DNA of 64,000 nt, taken from positions 4,649,083 through 4,713,082 of the forward strand of contig NZ_AP018207.1 of assembly GCF_002367995.1 (NCBI RefSeq), given 5' to 3'. The notes beneath the pieces were generated by a model. The model made no database searches. It had not been told where the DNA came from and saw only the letters and a program-made list of their open reading frames with translations. Below are positions 34,367 to 41,120 of this stretch, one piece after another (within the stretch, counting starts at the first letter, position 1; each line of letters begins with the position of its first letter). The stretch is from Calothrix brevissima NIES-22 (GTDB taxonomy: Bacteria > Cyanobacteriota > Cyanobacteriia > Cyanobacteriales > Nostocaceae). The translations under genes and the position numbers were made by a program.

Positions 34367-34395
34367 TTATCCTTCAATTCAAACTTTACAGACTA
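34367..34395. repeat. IS630 right terminal inverted repeat
   Basis: Reads inward (minus strand) as TAGTCTGTAAAGTTTGAATT; only about three mismatches separate it from the left end over the first 25 bases. Lies about 40 bp from the stop of the DUF6527 gene. Confidence 0.75.
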
Positions 34396-34438
34396 GTAAG
34401 TAAAAAGTGGATTTTTCTGCTAAACGAGACTATAAGGT

Positions 34439-34798
34439 TTATTTCTGTCCTGAATCAGCACACCATTCAACAACTCCCTGACGCACCCAAAAGTGGCAGT
34501 GGCATTCATTAAGCTGCCTAACAGAAGGATTAAGTGTTGGTCGTCCCAACGAATCAATGGCGATCGCCCAGCAAGGATGCCGCTTTTGATTCAAAGACAG
34601 CAAAATATTTTCACCACATCCTCCAGGGCAACGAAAACAAGCCCATTTCTGATATTCAGCATCACCAACGACTAAAATCTCCCCTGGTTTTATATTCTTA
34701 GGTGCAGGATGTGTTGGAACTATCCGTGCTGATAAGTCTGGCTGACGAATAAAACGCAGCCAGATTAATAACTGTCTAACTACACCGCGAAGAAACAT
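34439..34798 (-). CDS. DUF6527-family Cys/His-rich protein of the ubiquitin-like operon
   Basis: 119 residues with cysteines at 54, 57, 61, 76, 99, 101 and 113 and histidines at 74, 100 and 102, arranged as CFRCPGGC, HPCW and CHCH, typical of zinc-binding treble-clef or RING-like folds. DUF6527 proteins recur next to multi-ubiquitin, E2 and JAB-E1 genes in prokaryotes; no activity is established as far as I know. As the last gene of this operon, 3 bp after the JAB-E1 gene, it could supply a substrate adaptor or E3-like function, which is inference. An IS630 element starts just past its stop. Confidence 0.75.
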   Translation of the reverse strand: MFLRGVVRQLLIWLRFIRQPDLSARIVPTHPAPKNIKPGEILVVGDAEYQKWACFRCPGGCGENILLSLNQKRHPCWAIAIDSLGRPTLNPSVRQLNECHCHFWVRQGVVEWCADSGQK

Positions 34799-34801
34799 CC
34801 C

Positions 34802-36229
34802 TTACTCCACCAGATTAAGGAAAGCCATAACATCCCCTCTGCCCCACCACTGGGCACCGGCTGTCCCGCAAACTGGGCAATTGGGATTAGGGATTGCTGC
34901 TGGTTTACGGTCAGTCGTCAGATGGAATTTACGAACCCTGTGAGCTGCTGCACCATCCTCACCACGGAAACCCTGAAGGCGGTGGACAAGTTCCTGCATC
35001 GCCATAATTGCTACCTCCGTTGTAAATAAAACAACGGCAGGGCTGGGGTTTCCTTCTCCAATAACGTAGGCTTCTGCCTTGCGGCGTTCGTACTCATCAG
35101 GATTACTGCGTTTCAACGCTTCATCCCTTGCAGCAACAGGATTTATAACTTCACGACACAATAGACAGGTGTGTCCTGGTGCAGGTGCAAGCACCGTGAC
35201 GCGACCATCCAAAGCCTGAAAATTGGGCGTTTCCCTTTGAGAAACCTCAATTGCTAAACCCATATCAAATACAGGTGTTGCATAGTAGTAGGCAAACCTA
35301 TTCAGCATTAGGCGACCCGTATGATCATCAGTACAACAAAAAATTACGTCGCACGCTTTCAGGGGATCGCGGCAGTCTGCTTCTCCAATCCAAGCTTGAT
35401 ATGTTCTCACTTGAACACCAAGTCCAAGTTCCATAAGTGACTTGGCAACAACTTCAACTTTGGGACTCATAGCATCAGCATCTGGCTGACGCGCACCGTG
35501 TAGCCGATTTAAATTTGTATCCTCAACAATGTCTTTATCGAAAAGTGCAATGTTCCGAATACCCATCTTTGGCAGCAACATAGCGATCGCACTTCCTGTA
35601 CCGCCGCAACCAATGACCCCAACACGCAACATTGATAAGTCTTGATTAAGGGCTTCCCCAAAAGCTAAAGCCTGTCGCTGGAATGCTGGACGAGAAACCC
35701 CCAGCCCCCGGTTTGGATAATACAAACGGATTTTCTGCCCAATCACACGAATCATCCGCAAGGAGATAACTTCTTGCGAACTAACCCACAGGCGACCAAT
35801 CAAATTTCCATCCGGCATTAGGATAACACTCAAAATCTGTGTATCTGAGCCGTTGCGGTTTTGTGCCAGTTGAATCAAGTCTGGTTCGTTAGTATCATCT
35901 TGAATAGAGAATTCTCTCAAGCCTTCTCGATGACTGTGGAAAATGGCTAGTGTCAGGTTTTTCGCTTGTGCTGCTTGCAATGCCCGAACAAAAGAATCCG
36001 TTTTCCAGGTAATGTGTTTGGCAGAGAAAGAAACAATTTCATCCTCTGGCACTGGTATTACTTCATAAGAAATGAATTTTTGGTGCGGCTGCCCATCCCA
36101 AGGGTCGGCATTGATAACGGCCTGTCCACACAAGACATAGGCTGCTCGCTCTTTACCATCTATGGTTAATAGCAATTCGTGCAGGTAATTTGAGTGTTGC
36201 TCTTGCAATGTCAAGCTTACAGTATTCAA
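34802..36229 (-). CDS. JAB protease - E1 (ThiF-like) fusion
   Basis: 475 residues. The N-terminal JAB/MPN domain (about 1-160) has the JAMM zinc motif HSHREGLREFSIQD with H98, H100 and D111, so it should cleave a C-terminal tail or isopeptide bond. The C-terminal E1-like domain begins with the Rossmann motif GVIGCGGTGSA (around 207-213), then IALFDKDIVEDTNLNR for adenylation. CxxC pairs (CLLC and CPVC near residues 355 and 450) probably bind zinc. Such fusions both mature and activate a ubiquitin-like protein. The start overlaps the E2 stop by 4 bp (ATGA). Its substrate is presumably the tandem-Ubl protein at the head of the operon. Confidence 0.9.
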   Translation of the reverse strand: MNTVSLTLQEQHSNYLHELLLTIDGKERAAYVLCGQAVINADPWDGQPHQKFISYEVIPVPEDEIVSFSAKHITWKTDSFVRALQAAQAKNLTLAIFHSHREGLREFSIQDDTNEPDLIQLAQNRNGSDTQILSVILMPDGNLIGRLWVSSQEVISLRMIRVIGQKIRLYYPNRGLGVSRPAFQRQALAFGEALNQDLSMLRVGVIGCGGTGSAIAMLLPKMGIRNIALFDKDIVEDTNLNRLHGARQPDADAMSPKVEVVAKSLMELGLGVQVRTYQAWIGEADCRDPLKACDVIFCCTDDHTGRLMLNRFAYYYATPVFDMGLAIEVSQRETPNFQALDGRVTVLAPAPGHTCLLCREVINPVAARDEALKRSNPDEYERRKAEAYVIGEGNPSPAVVLFTTEVAIMAMQELVHRLQGFRGEDGAAAHRVRKFHLTTDRKPAAIPNPNCPVCGTAGAQWWGRGDVMAFLNLVE

Positions 36230-36606
36230 GCAGCCACCTCCAGAGCATTTTCAATCCGTTTGAGCATTGTCCATATGCCATCTGTACCAGGTCGCCACTC
36301 GTTATTATGTCTCGACCATCGCTGCCATTTCTGACCATTAAATTGGTGTGGTTGATCGGCTGCCTTTGGGTATTTTGCACCTTGTACCAGCTTTACCCAC
36401 GGCAGCAGGTAAAACATATCGGGGGGTGCATCTGGGTATCCGCTCGGCAAGAGAATTAAGATATCTGCCTGTTCAGTATCAAAACGGCCAAGTGGTAACT
36501 GAAATTCGCGTAAAATAACGCCCTTTTGACTGGCATCTACCACTTCTTCAAAAGGTAAACCCCTGTTTTCCAGGTATTGGCGATCGTTTGAGGGTAAAAA
36601 GCTCAT
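36226..36606 (-). CDS. Prokaryotic E2-like protein (family E), no cysteine
   Basis: 126 residues. LPSGYPDAPPDMFYLLPWV is the E2 core (strand, PxxYP-like turn), and WQRWSRHNNEWRPGTDGIWTML is the hallmark end of prokaryotic E2 family E. There is not a single cysteine in the protein, so it cannot form a thioester in the usual way. Family members are described as lacking, or having a displaced, active-site cysteine. A His in RWSRHNN is a candidate substitute or the protein may be a scaffold. It lies between the Ubl gene (3 bp) and the JAB-E1 gene (4-bp overlap), in a tightly coupled operon. Confidence 0.85.
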   Translation of the reverse strand: MSFLPSNDRQYLENRGLPFEEVVDASQKGVILREFQLPLGRFDTEQADILILLPSGYPDAPPDMFYLLPWVKLVQGAKYPKAADQPHQFNGQKWQRWSRHNNEWRPGTDGIWTMLKRIENALEVAA

Positions 36607-36609
36607 TAC

Positions 36610-37134
36610 TTAACCCTCCGTTGTAGTCTTTTTACCAGTGAAGAATCGCTCGACTCCTGGTGCTTGTAAATCGACAGACTCGTTATCGGCAATTGGGCGG
36701 TCTTCTGCACCACGTAGTTCAAGCCAAACTCCATAGGATGCAAGGTCAACGCCAGCAAGTTCCTTCAGCTTTAACCCTGTGATAATTGGCGCTCCCCATT
36801 CAAATCGCCGACCGTCGATGACAAAACGGAAGGAGCGATCGCTGCGCCAAGTAATGAATCGCTCGATACCAGGCTTTCTGAGTTCAACGGTTTCATCAAG
36901 GCGGATTTCTTCTAACTGACCGTTGTTTAGCACTTGGAAGATAAGGTACTCATCCACAGGTCTCTTGCTTGCTTCATCAAGCAGCTGCCCTCCCGTAATC
37001 ACGGGGTCGTCTACTTTGTAACTTCGGTCATCAATCCGCACTAAGTAGTGTTTTGCAAGAGGTGGTTGTACAGCCCCGTGCTGCTTGACCCACGCTTCCA
37101 GTTCAATCTGCTCAACCACGATATTGTTCGTCAT
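36610..37134 (-). CDS. Multi-ubiquitin (tandem beta-grasp) protein
   Basis: 174 residues. Two homologous beta-grasp units: residues 29-94 (YLVRIDDRSYKVDDPVITGG ... ELRKPGIERFITW) and 101-166 (FRFVIDGRRFEWGAPIITGL ... DLQAPGVERFFTG). Both contain a V/IDxRxxxxxxPxITG start and a PGxERF end, the marks of multiubiquitin-domain proteins. The chain ends KKTTTEG, so the last residue is Gly, as needed for conjugation without further trimming. It heads the operon whose other genes encode E2, JAB-E1 and DUF6527. The JAB could still separate the two units or remove conjugates. Confidence 0.9.
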   Translation of the reverse strand: MTNNIVVEQIELEAWVKQHGAVQPPLAKHYLVRIDDRSYKVDDPVITGGQLLDEASKRPVDEYLIFQVLNNGQLEEIRLDETVELRKPGIERFITWRSDRSFRFVIDGRRFEWGAPIITGLKLKELAGVDLASYGVWLELRGAEDRPIADNESVDLQAPGVERFFTGKKTTTEG

Positions 37135-37159
37135 ATTGTTGTTGCATAAGTGACTTTTG

Positions 37160-37175
37160 ATTTCACTTGTGAAAT
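37160..37175. promoter_or_regulatory. Palindromic operator between the Ubl operon and the XRE gene
   Basis: ATTTCACTTGTGAAAT is a perfect 7-bp inverted repeat with a 2-nt spacer. It lies 26 bp upstream of the tandem-Ubl start, and a further GTGAAAT half-site lies at 37217-37223, just ahead of the XRE start. This placement fits control of both divergent promoters by the XRE protein. Confidence 0.6.
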
Positions 37176-37232
37176 TTTATCCATTATATTGCACACATGA
37201 TTTAAAATTGCAAGAGTGAAATTGGAGATGAA

Positions 37233-37589
37233 ATGGCAAAAGGACAGTTTGATGTTGAAGCTTTTTATGCAGCATTGGACAGCCAACGGCTGTCTAAGCG
37301 TATGACATGGAAACAAGTTGCCGAAAAATCTGGTGTTAGTGCGTCTACCTTGACTCGGATCGCGCAAGGTAGACGACCAGATGTAGACAGTATGGCGGCT
37401 TTGTTAACATGGTCTGGGCTGAACGCAGACTCCTTCATCAAGCGCGAACAGGATACTCTAACCGAATCCGAACCACTCGCTAAAATTACGGCGTATTTGC
37501 GTGCAGATCCCCATTTAACGCCAGAAGCTGCATCTGCAATGGAAGCTGTCATCAAAGCTGCTTACGAGAAACTTCGCAAGGATCAATGA
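37233..37589 (+). CDS. XRE-family HTH regulator
   Basis: 118 residues. The Cro/CI-type HTH is at residues 24-50 (MTWKQVAEKSGVSASTLTRI, then AQGRRPD). The C-terminal part is helical. The start ATG 37233 has GGAG five bases ahead. It is followed 41 bp later by an ImmA/IrrE-type metalloprotease and is divergent from the ubiquitin-like operon. XRE plus ImmA/IrrE pairs typically act as a repressor and a protease that removes it on a DNA-damage or phage signal, as in ICEBs1. The palindrome at 37160 is its likely site. Confidence 0.88.
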   Translation: MAKGQFDVEAFYAALDSQRLSKRMTWKQVAEKSGVSASTLTRIAQGRRPDVDSMAALLTWSGLNADSFIKREQDTLTESEPLAKITAYLRADPHLTPEAASAMEAVIKAAYEKLRKDQ

Positions 37590-37596
37590 GATGACA

Positions 37597-37690
37597 TTAC
37601 GCTGTGGTTTTAGTCAGGAGGCAAATGCTTATGCCAGGTAAGGCGAAGTTCCGTCGTGGCTTTAAGAAGGAGGCAAGTGCTTATGCCAGG
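37597..37690 (+). repeat. 42-bp imperfect duplication around the protease start, with leader peptide
   Basis: 37597-37638 and 37649-37690 match at 34 of 42 positions, 52 bp apart. Copy 1 is the end of a small frame from ATG 37591 (MTLRCGFSQEANAYAR, stop at 37639-37641). Copy 2 encodes the equivalent residues of the protease (FRRGFKKEASAYAR). Copy 1 also contains AGGAGG, which now serves as the protease ribosome-binding site. Because 52 is not a multiple of three, the two copies are in different frames. Confidence 0.6.
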
Positions 37691-38194
37691 GAGTTTCGAG
37701 CAGAGCTTGGTCTAAAACCACACGCTCCCTTATGCCCTTGGCAGCTTGCTGAACATTTAGCAATTCCTATTGTTCCACTGTCGGAATTTCAAAATGAAAT
37801 TTCTGAAGAGGTTCGCTATTTTACAGAAAAAGACATAAAAAGTTTTTCTGCGATAACAGTGTTTTATGGTATACAAAGAATAATTGTTCACAATGACGCT
37901 CACAGCCGTCTACGTCAGGCTTCTAATGTTTCTCACGAAATAAGTCATGGTATCCTTCAACACCAGCCAGATGAAGTTTTTAACGAATGCGGATGCCGGA
38001 ATTTTAACCAAGAATATGAAGATGAAGCAAACTGGTTAGGTCCGGCACTTTTAATTTCAGAAGAAGCTGCCCTCCATATCGTTCAAACTGGAATGACAAT
38101 AGATGAGGCTGTTGAATATTACCGCGCTAGCAAGGAAGTTATCAATATGCGTATTAATGTTACTGGAGCGCGAAAACGAATTTTATCTCGTTAG
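37631..38194 (+). CDS. ImmA/IrrE-family zinc metalloprotease
   Basis: 187 residues from ATG 37631, chosen because AGGAGG lies nine bases ahead; earlier in-frame starts at 37604 (GTG) and 37625 are possible. The zinc-binding HExxH is VSHEISHGI, followed by the COG2856-type downstream region DEANWLGPALLIS, which supplies the third ligand (Glu in EDEANW). Proteins of this family cleave XRE-type repressors. It is the partner of the upstream XRE gene and so probably controls the divergent ubiquitin-like operon. An internal duplication reshaped its 5' end. Confidence 0.88.
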   Translation: MPGKAKFRRGFKKEASAYAREFRAELGLKPHAPLCPWQLAEHLAIPIVPLSEFQNEISEEVRYFTEKDIKSFSAITVFYGIQRIIVHNDAHSRLRQASNVSHEISHGILQHQPDEVFNECGCRNFNQEYEDEANWLGPALLISEEAALHIVQTGMTIDEAVEYYRASKEVINMRINVTGARKRILSR

Positions 38195-38332
38195 AGGGCT
38201 AATTGAATCAGTTTAACTGCAAAAATTAATAAAATCCTGGCAATCATCAATCAAAAATTTTATATGAAATCAAAAATTAATAATACTGTCATCTATATTC
38301 ATAAACTTGGCCAAGTAAGTCTTTTTCGTTTT

Positions 38333-38356
38333 TAGCCTGTCAAATATGGCAGGCTA
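38333..38356. terminator. Hairpin between the convergent protease and hypothetical genes
   Basis: TAGCCTG (38333-38339) pairs with CAGGCTA (38350-38356), loop 10 nt. It lies between two gene ends (38194 plus, 38382 minus), which fits a shared terminator, although no T-run follows on either strand. Confidence 0.4.
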
Positions 38357-38381
38357 TAGTAGATTCAGATTATAGCTGATT

Positions 38382-38687
38382 TTAACTAGCAATTGACGCT
38401 ATTTCTGGTGAGAATAATTTGTGATTTTCGATGGCATATTTATAACTAAATAGTCCATTGTTTGACAAGAAAAATTTTTCTTCACTACCCGATATCTTGA
38501 GTACTGTGATAACACATGGTGGTTGAATATTGTTATTACGAATGAATTTCCTTGCAGTTGTACAGGTTTTTTCTTGATGGTTATGTTGATAGCAACTAAA
38601 GCTTGTAACCTTTGATAACAAAACTTTTCCACGTAATCTACGTCTTAAATGGTATCTACCTAGTTTTTGTCGAATTCGTTTTGGCAT
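38382..38687 (-). CDS. Hypothetical protein coupled to a GIY-YIG gene
   Basis: 101 residues, not recognised. The N-terminus is very basic (MPKRIRQKLGRYHLRRRLRGK). Cysteines at SCYQ, KTCTTARK and PPCV could bind metal, but the spacing is loose. Its start overlaps the end of the GIY-YIG gene by 32 bp, so they are translationally coupled. A nucleic-acid-binding partner of the nuclease is a reasonable guess only. Confidence 0.5.
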   Translation of the reverse strand: MPKRIRQKLGRYHLRRRLRGKVLLSKVTSFSCYQHNHQEKTCTTARKFIRNNNIQPPCVITVLKISGSEEKFFLSNNGLFSYKYAIENHKLFSPEIASIAS

Positions 38688-38988
38688 TTTGCACTCTCCT
38701 TAATAATTGTGCGTGGTTTTTATATCGCTTAAGTTGAATTTCAAGCTGACGGGCTTCTTGTTTACTTGAGGTCTTCCATACGTAAACAATTTTGAATTCG
38801 ATGCCGCGTTTTATCGCAGCACGAGTAAATGCTGATCCAGACCCTTGTAGATGCTGCTGAAATCTTTTCTTGAGGTTCGCGCACGAACCTAAGTAATAAC
38901 GAGCTTGATGTTTCTCATTACCAAGCGGACGAGATAGCTCAATCATGTAGCAGCAAGGAATTGAAGGGATTTTTCCTGACAATTCCAT
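38656..38988 (-). CDS. GIY-YIG nuclease-domain protein
   Basis: 110 residues. The GIY-YIG core reads CCYMIEL (in place of GIY), then RYYLGSCANLKKRFQQH (the YIG strand and the Arg helix) and the catalytic-Glu region KQEARQLEIQLKRYK. This short single-domain form resembles the UvrC-like or YhbQ group; the function of such free-standing domains is often unknown. It ends inside the next gene, suggesting an operon of two. Relation to the neighbouring defence genes is unproven. Confidence 0.8.
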   Translation of the reverse strand: MELSGKIPSIPCCYMIELSRPLGNEKHQARYYLGSCANLKKRFQQHLQGSGSAFTRAAIKRGIEFKIVYVWKTSSKQEARQLEIQLKRYKNHAQLLRRVQNAKTNSTKTR

Positions 38989-39042
38989 TTATGGTTTTTT
39001 ACGATTATTTTGAAAACTGAGGCGTTAGCTAATTGTGGTGGT

Positions 39043-40152
39043 TTATGGCGTTACGCAGTTGAGCCTTTCTTGTTCTTGTACCCAACTAATTACATTTGAT
39101 TTACTAATGCTTACAAGCTTATCTTCACCTGCAATAAATACTTGAAACCAGCCAGTTTCTAACTCATAGTAGTCAATAATTAAACCTGCTTCTCTGGCTG
39201 TTTTGAGAGCTAATACTTCCTGGGTCAACAATCTTTCAATTCTTAACTGTTCTTCTGGGGAAAGCTGCTTCCAAGCTTCATCTTTAACAGCCAGATGCCT
39301 GTATATAGCACTTCTAATTTGATAATAACTGGTAGCTGATTTGAGTTTTTCTGCCAGCATTAACACTTCTTCCCCAACTGACTGCTGTTCTGTAGCGTTA
39401 CTGGTGCTGGTTTGTTCGTTTTGTTTTAGCCTGGAGTTAACTTCTATAGCTTTTTCGCTCTCTGTTGGGGATGTTTCTAATTGTGGAAGCATACTCGACT
39501 CAACCACTTCAGATTCAGCAGTCTCTTCTTGCGGCTGCTCTTTTTCTTGAGATTTGATTTTGGCGTGATAATCTGCGATCGCAGCGCGGAGAATTTGCTG
39601 GGGAAGTAGCCCATATCCGTCAATCAATTCCTGTGTAAGTACCCCTGTTTGGTGGTCTTCTTCCCACTGAGGAGGGAACTGACAGTAGCGATCGCCTTTT
39701 GGAGTTCTGCGCCAGATTGATATCTGCTTTTGTTGTTCCTGCTTTTGGGTTTTAAGGAGGGCTTTCCTCTCTTCGATTAACTCCAGTACCAGTTTGCAGG
39801 TCAATCCCCCAATTGGATAATCTTGTAGCTGACTGATAATTGGCTTGTATTGAGGAGAACACAGTCTGAGAAGTATTGTTACTGGAATTGCGGCTAGGTA
39901 TTGAGGACAAGTTAAAAATTCTTGGAAGTTTTCGGCTATTTTGATCGCTCGTTTTTCTTCAGAACTTCCTTTGTCCCAACCGTATGTATTGAGCAAGGCT
40001 CGGTATTCTTTCTTGCTATAGGTGGTTTTGTATTCATAGAGTAAGAAAGCAGTGTGCAAATATTCCAGACTGCTGGTTTCGATATGTGCGGTTGGATTTG
40101 GATCTAATTGATGTTTTTGGAGATAAGGGATTGATGTGATAGTTGCTGGCAT
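39043..40152 (-). CDS. Hypothetical plasmid protein
   Basis: 369 residues from ATG 40150-40152; a GTG 12 bp earlier is possible. Soluble and helical, with an ordered N-terminal half (IWRRTPKGDRYCQFPPQWEE, then GVLTQELIDGYGLLPQQIL near residues 150-205), a Ser/Glu-rich linker (about 215-265), and a C-terminal domain ending VSISKSNVISWVQEQERLN. I do not recognise a family. It is about 70 bp downstream of the tandem-HTH gene on the same strand. Proteins of this length and composition accompany plasmid maintenance genes in cyanobacteria, but I cannot assign a role. Confidence 0.5.
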   Translation of the reverse strand: MPATITSIPYLQKHQLDPNPTAHIETSSLEYLHTAFLLYEYKTTYSKKEYRALLNTYGWDKGSSEEKRAIKIAENFQEFLTCPQYLAAIPVTILLRLCSPQYKPIISQLQDYPIGGLTCKLVLELIEERKALLKTQKQEQQKQISIWRRTPKGDRYCQFPPQWEEDHQTGVLTQELIDGYGLLPQQILRAAIADYHAKIKSQEKEQPQEETAESEVVESSMLPQLETSPTESEKAIEVNSRLKQNEQTSTSNATEQQSVGEEVLMLAEKLKSATSYYQIRSAIYRHLAVKDEAWKQLSPEEQLRIERLLTQEVLALKTAREAGLIIDYYELETGWFQVFIAGEDKLVSISKSNVISWVQEQERLNCVTP

Positions 40153-40224
40153 GATAAGATTCACTTTGCATTAATTTCGTTGGTCTTAAAAGACCACTTA
40201 CCTATTTCGGTCACTGCTAATAAT

Positions 40225-40815
40225 TCAAGCTGCTTGTTTATCCCAAGCTTTTGATGATTTAGAGATAGCAGCCAAAGCATAGCCCAAGGTGTGCTTGTGA
40301 ATTTTGGGCATTTTGTGAAACGATATATCTTGACCCCAATCTTGGACTGATTTGGTGCCAATATGTAATACTTGCGTGAGAGTTTTAACACAAGTTGCGC
40401 GAAAATTGGCGTGGGAAACAGTTTGCAGTATTTGCTGTTCAGTTAACCCTTCAAGGAGTATTTTTTCTAGAAAGGTTTGAGCGTCTACGAACGGTGCGTT
40501 GTATTCTCCTGTCAAGATGCTATTTAGCTGGTTTGGTACGATGTCGGCCGTGTGAATGTAAGCAAGTGAAATTTTGCAGTAGTTGGGTATTCCGTCAAAG
40601 TTGAGATCGCTTCCCCACTTACGAACTGTCGGTCTTTGTACCCCTAAGACTGCACATAGTACGGTGATACATTTTTTGCGGTATTGCGAATCTGTTTCTT
40701 CTTCGAGAAGTTCTGGGGGGCTGAGTTCGGCTATACCGAAGCAGTAGCGTAGAAATTCTCTGGGTTCTAATCCTTGCTTTGGTAGTATTTCTACTACTTT
40801 GTAGCTCTTTTGCAT
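40225..40815 (-). CDS. Putative DNA-binding protein with two homologous helical domains
   Basis: 196 residues. Residues 46-90 (RKKCITVLCAVLGVQRPTVR, then KWGSDLNFDGIPNYCK) and 139-183 (ATCVKTLTQVLHIGTKSVQDW, then GQDISFHKMPKIHKHT) are homologous: C-x-x-x-L-x-x-V-L-x-x-x-x-x-x-V-x-x-W-G-x-D-x-x-F, each with a helix-turn-helix-like centre. A tandem arrangement suggests a single protein recognising two half-sites. The promoter region to its 5' side is rich in palindromes, its likely targets. No named family recognised. Start ATG 40813-40815. Confidence 0.55.
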   Translation of the reverse strand: MQKSYKVVEILPKQGLEPREFLRYCFGIAELSPPELLEEETDSQYRKKCITVLCAVLGVQRPTVRKWGSDLNFDGIPNYCKISLAYIHTADIVPNQLNSILTGEYNAPFVDAQTFLEKILLEGLTEQQILQTVSHANFRATCVKTLTQVLHIGTKSVQDWGQDISFHKMPKIHKHTLGYALAAISKSSKAWDKQAA

Positions 40816-41120
40816 CTTTATTAACTCTTACAGGATTTTTACCGAGTTAGCTTGATTTATCTCAAGCTCTTGTTTTGTGCTTTTTAGGTAAAGTTTACCG
40901 ATTCGCAAAGTTAGTGATGTATTAACTTAATATTATTTAATGTTTAGTGCATTACTAATTGAATTTAGTGATGCACTAAATTCAAAAGGTTTATTGAGGG
41001 CAAGTCATTTAGTTGTTGTAGTGATATAGGTTTTGATATAAAAGTTAATGTTTGTAACTAAAAACCCAGTTGTTTCTATAAACTGAAGAGAAACCTAGAT
41101 AAACCAAGTTCAAAAAACGT
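40816..41120. promoter_or_regulatory. Divergent promoter region with a palindrome array
   Basis: Contains, left to right, GGTAAAGTTTACC (40887-40899, perfect palindrome), GTTAGTGATGTATTAAC (40910-40926), TTTAGTGCATTACTAA (40943-40958) and a perfect 10-bp inverted repeat 40961-40983 (arms GAATTTAGTG and CACTAAATTC). The last three share TTAGTG spaced from A/C-TAA. Between genes for two putative DNA-binding proteins, this looks like a set of operators or a plasmid centromere-like site. The AACCTAGATAAACC at 41092 resembles the triple repeat at 22341. Confidence 0.6.

Larger units (their letters stand above)
33113..34395 (-). mobile_element. IS630-family insertion sequence, degenerate
   Basis: Terminal inverted repeats: left TAGTCTGTCAATTTTGAATT from 33113 on the plus strand; right end, read inward on the minus strand from 34395, TAGTCTGTAAAGTTTGAATT. 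Both continue with GAAGG. The element is bounded by TA dinucleotides at each end, the target duplicated by IS630 elements. The internal gene is an IS630-type DDE transposase, disrupted. Length fits the family (about 1.1-1.3 kb), including a 56-bp insertion. It sits between the CBASS and ubiquitin-like operons. Confidence 0.85.

Noticed and set aside
34439-34798. Calling the DUF6527 protein an E3 ligase
   Set aside because: Only the Cys/His pattern supports it; kept as a possibility in the text.
38333-38356. Intrinsic terminator
   Set aside because: Stem is present but no T-run follows on either strand, so it is listed only as a weak candidate.
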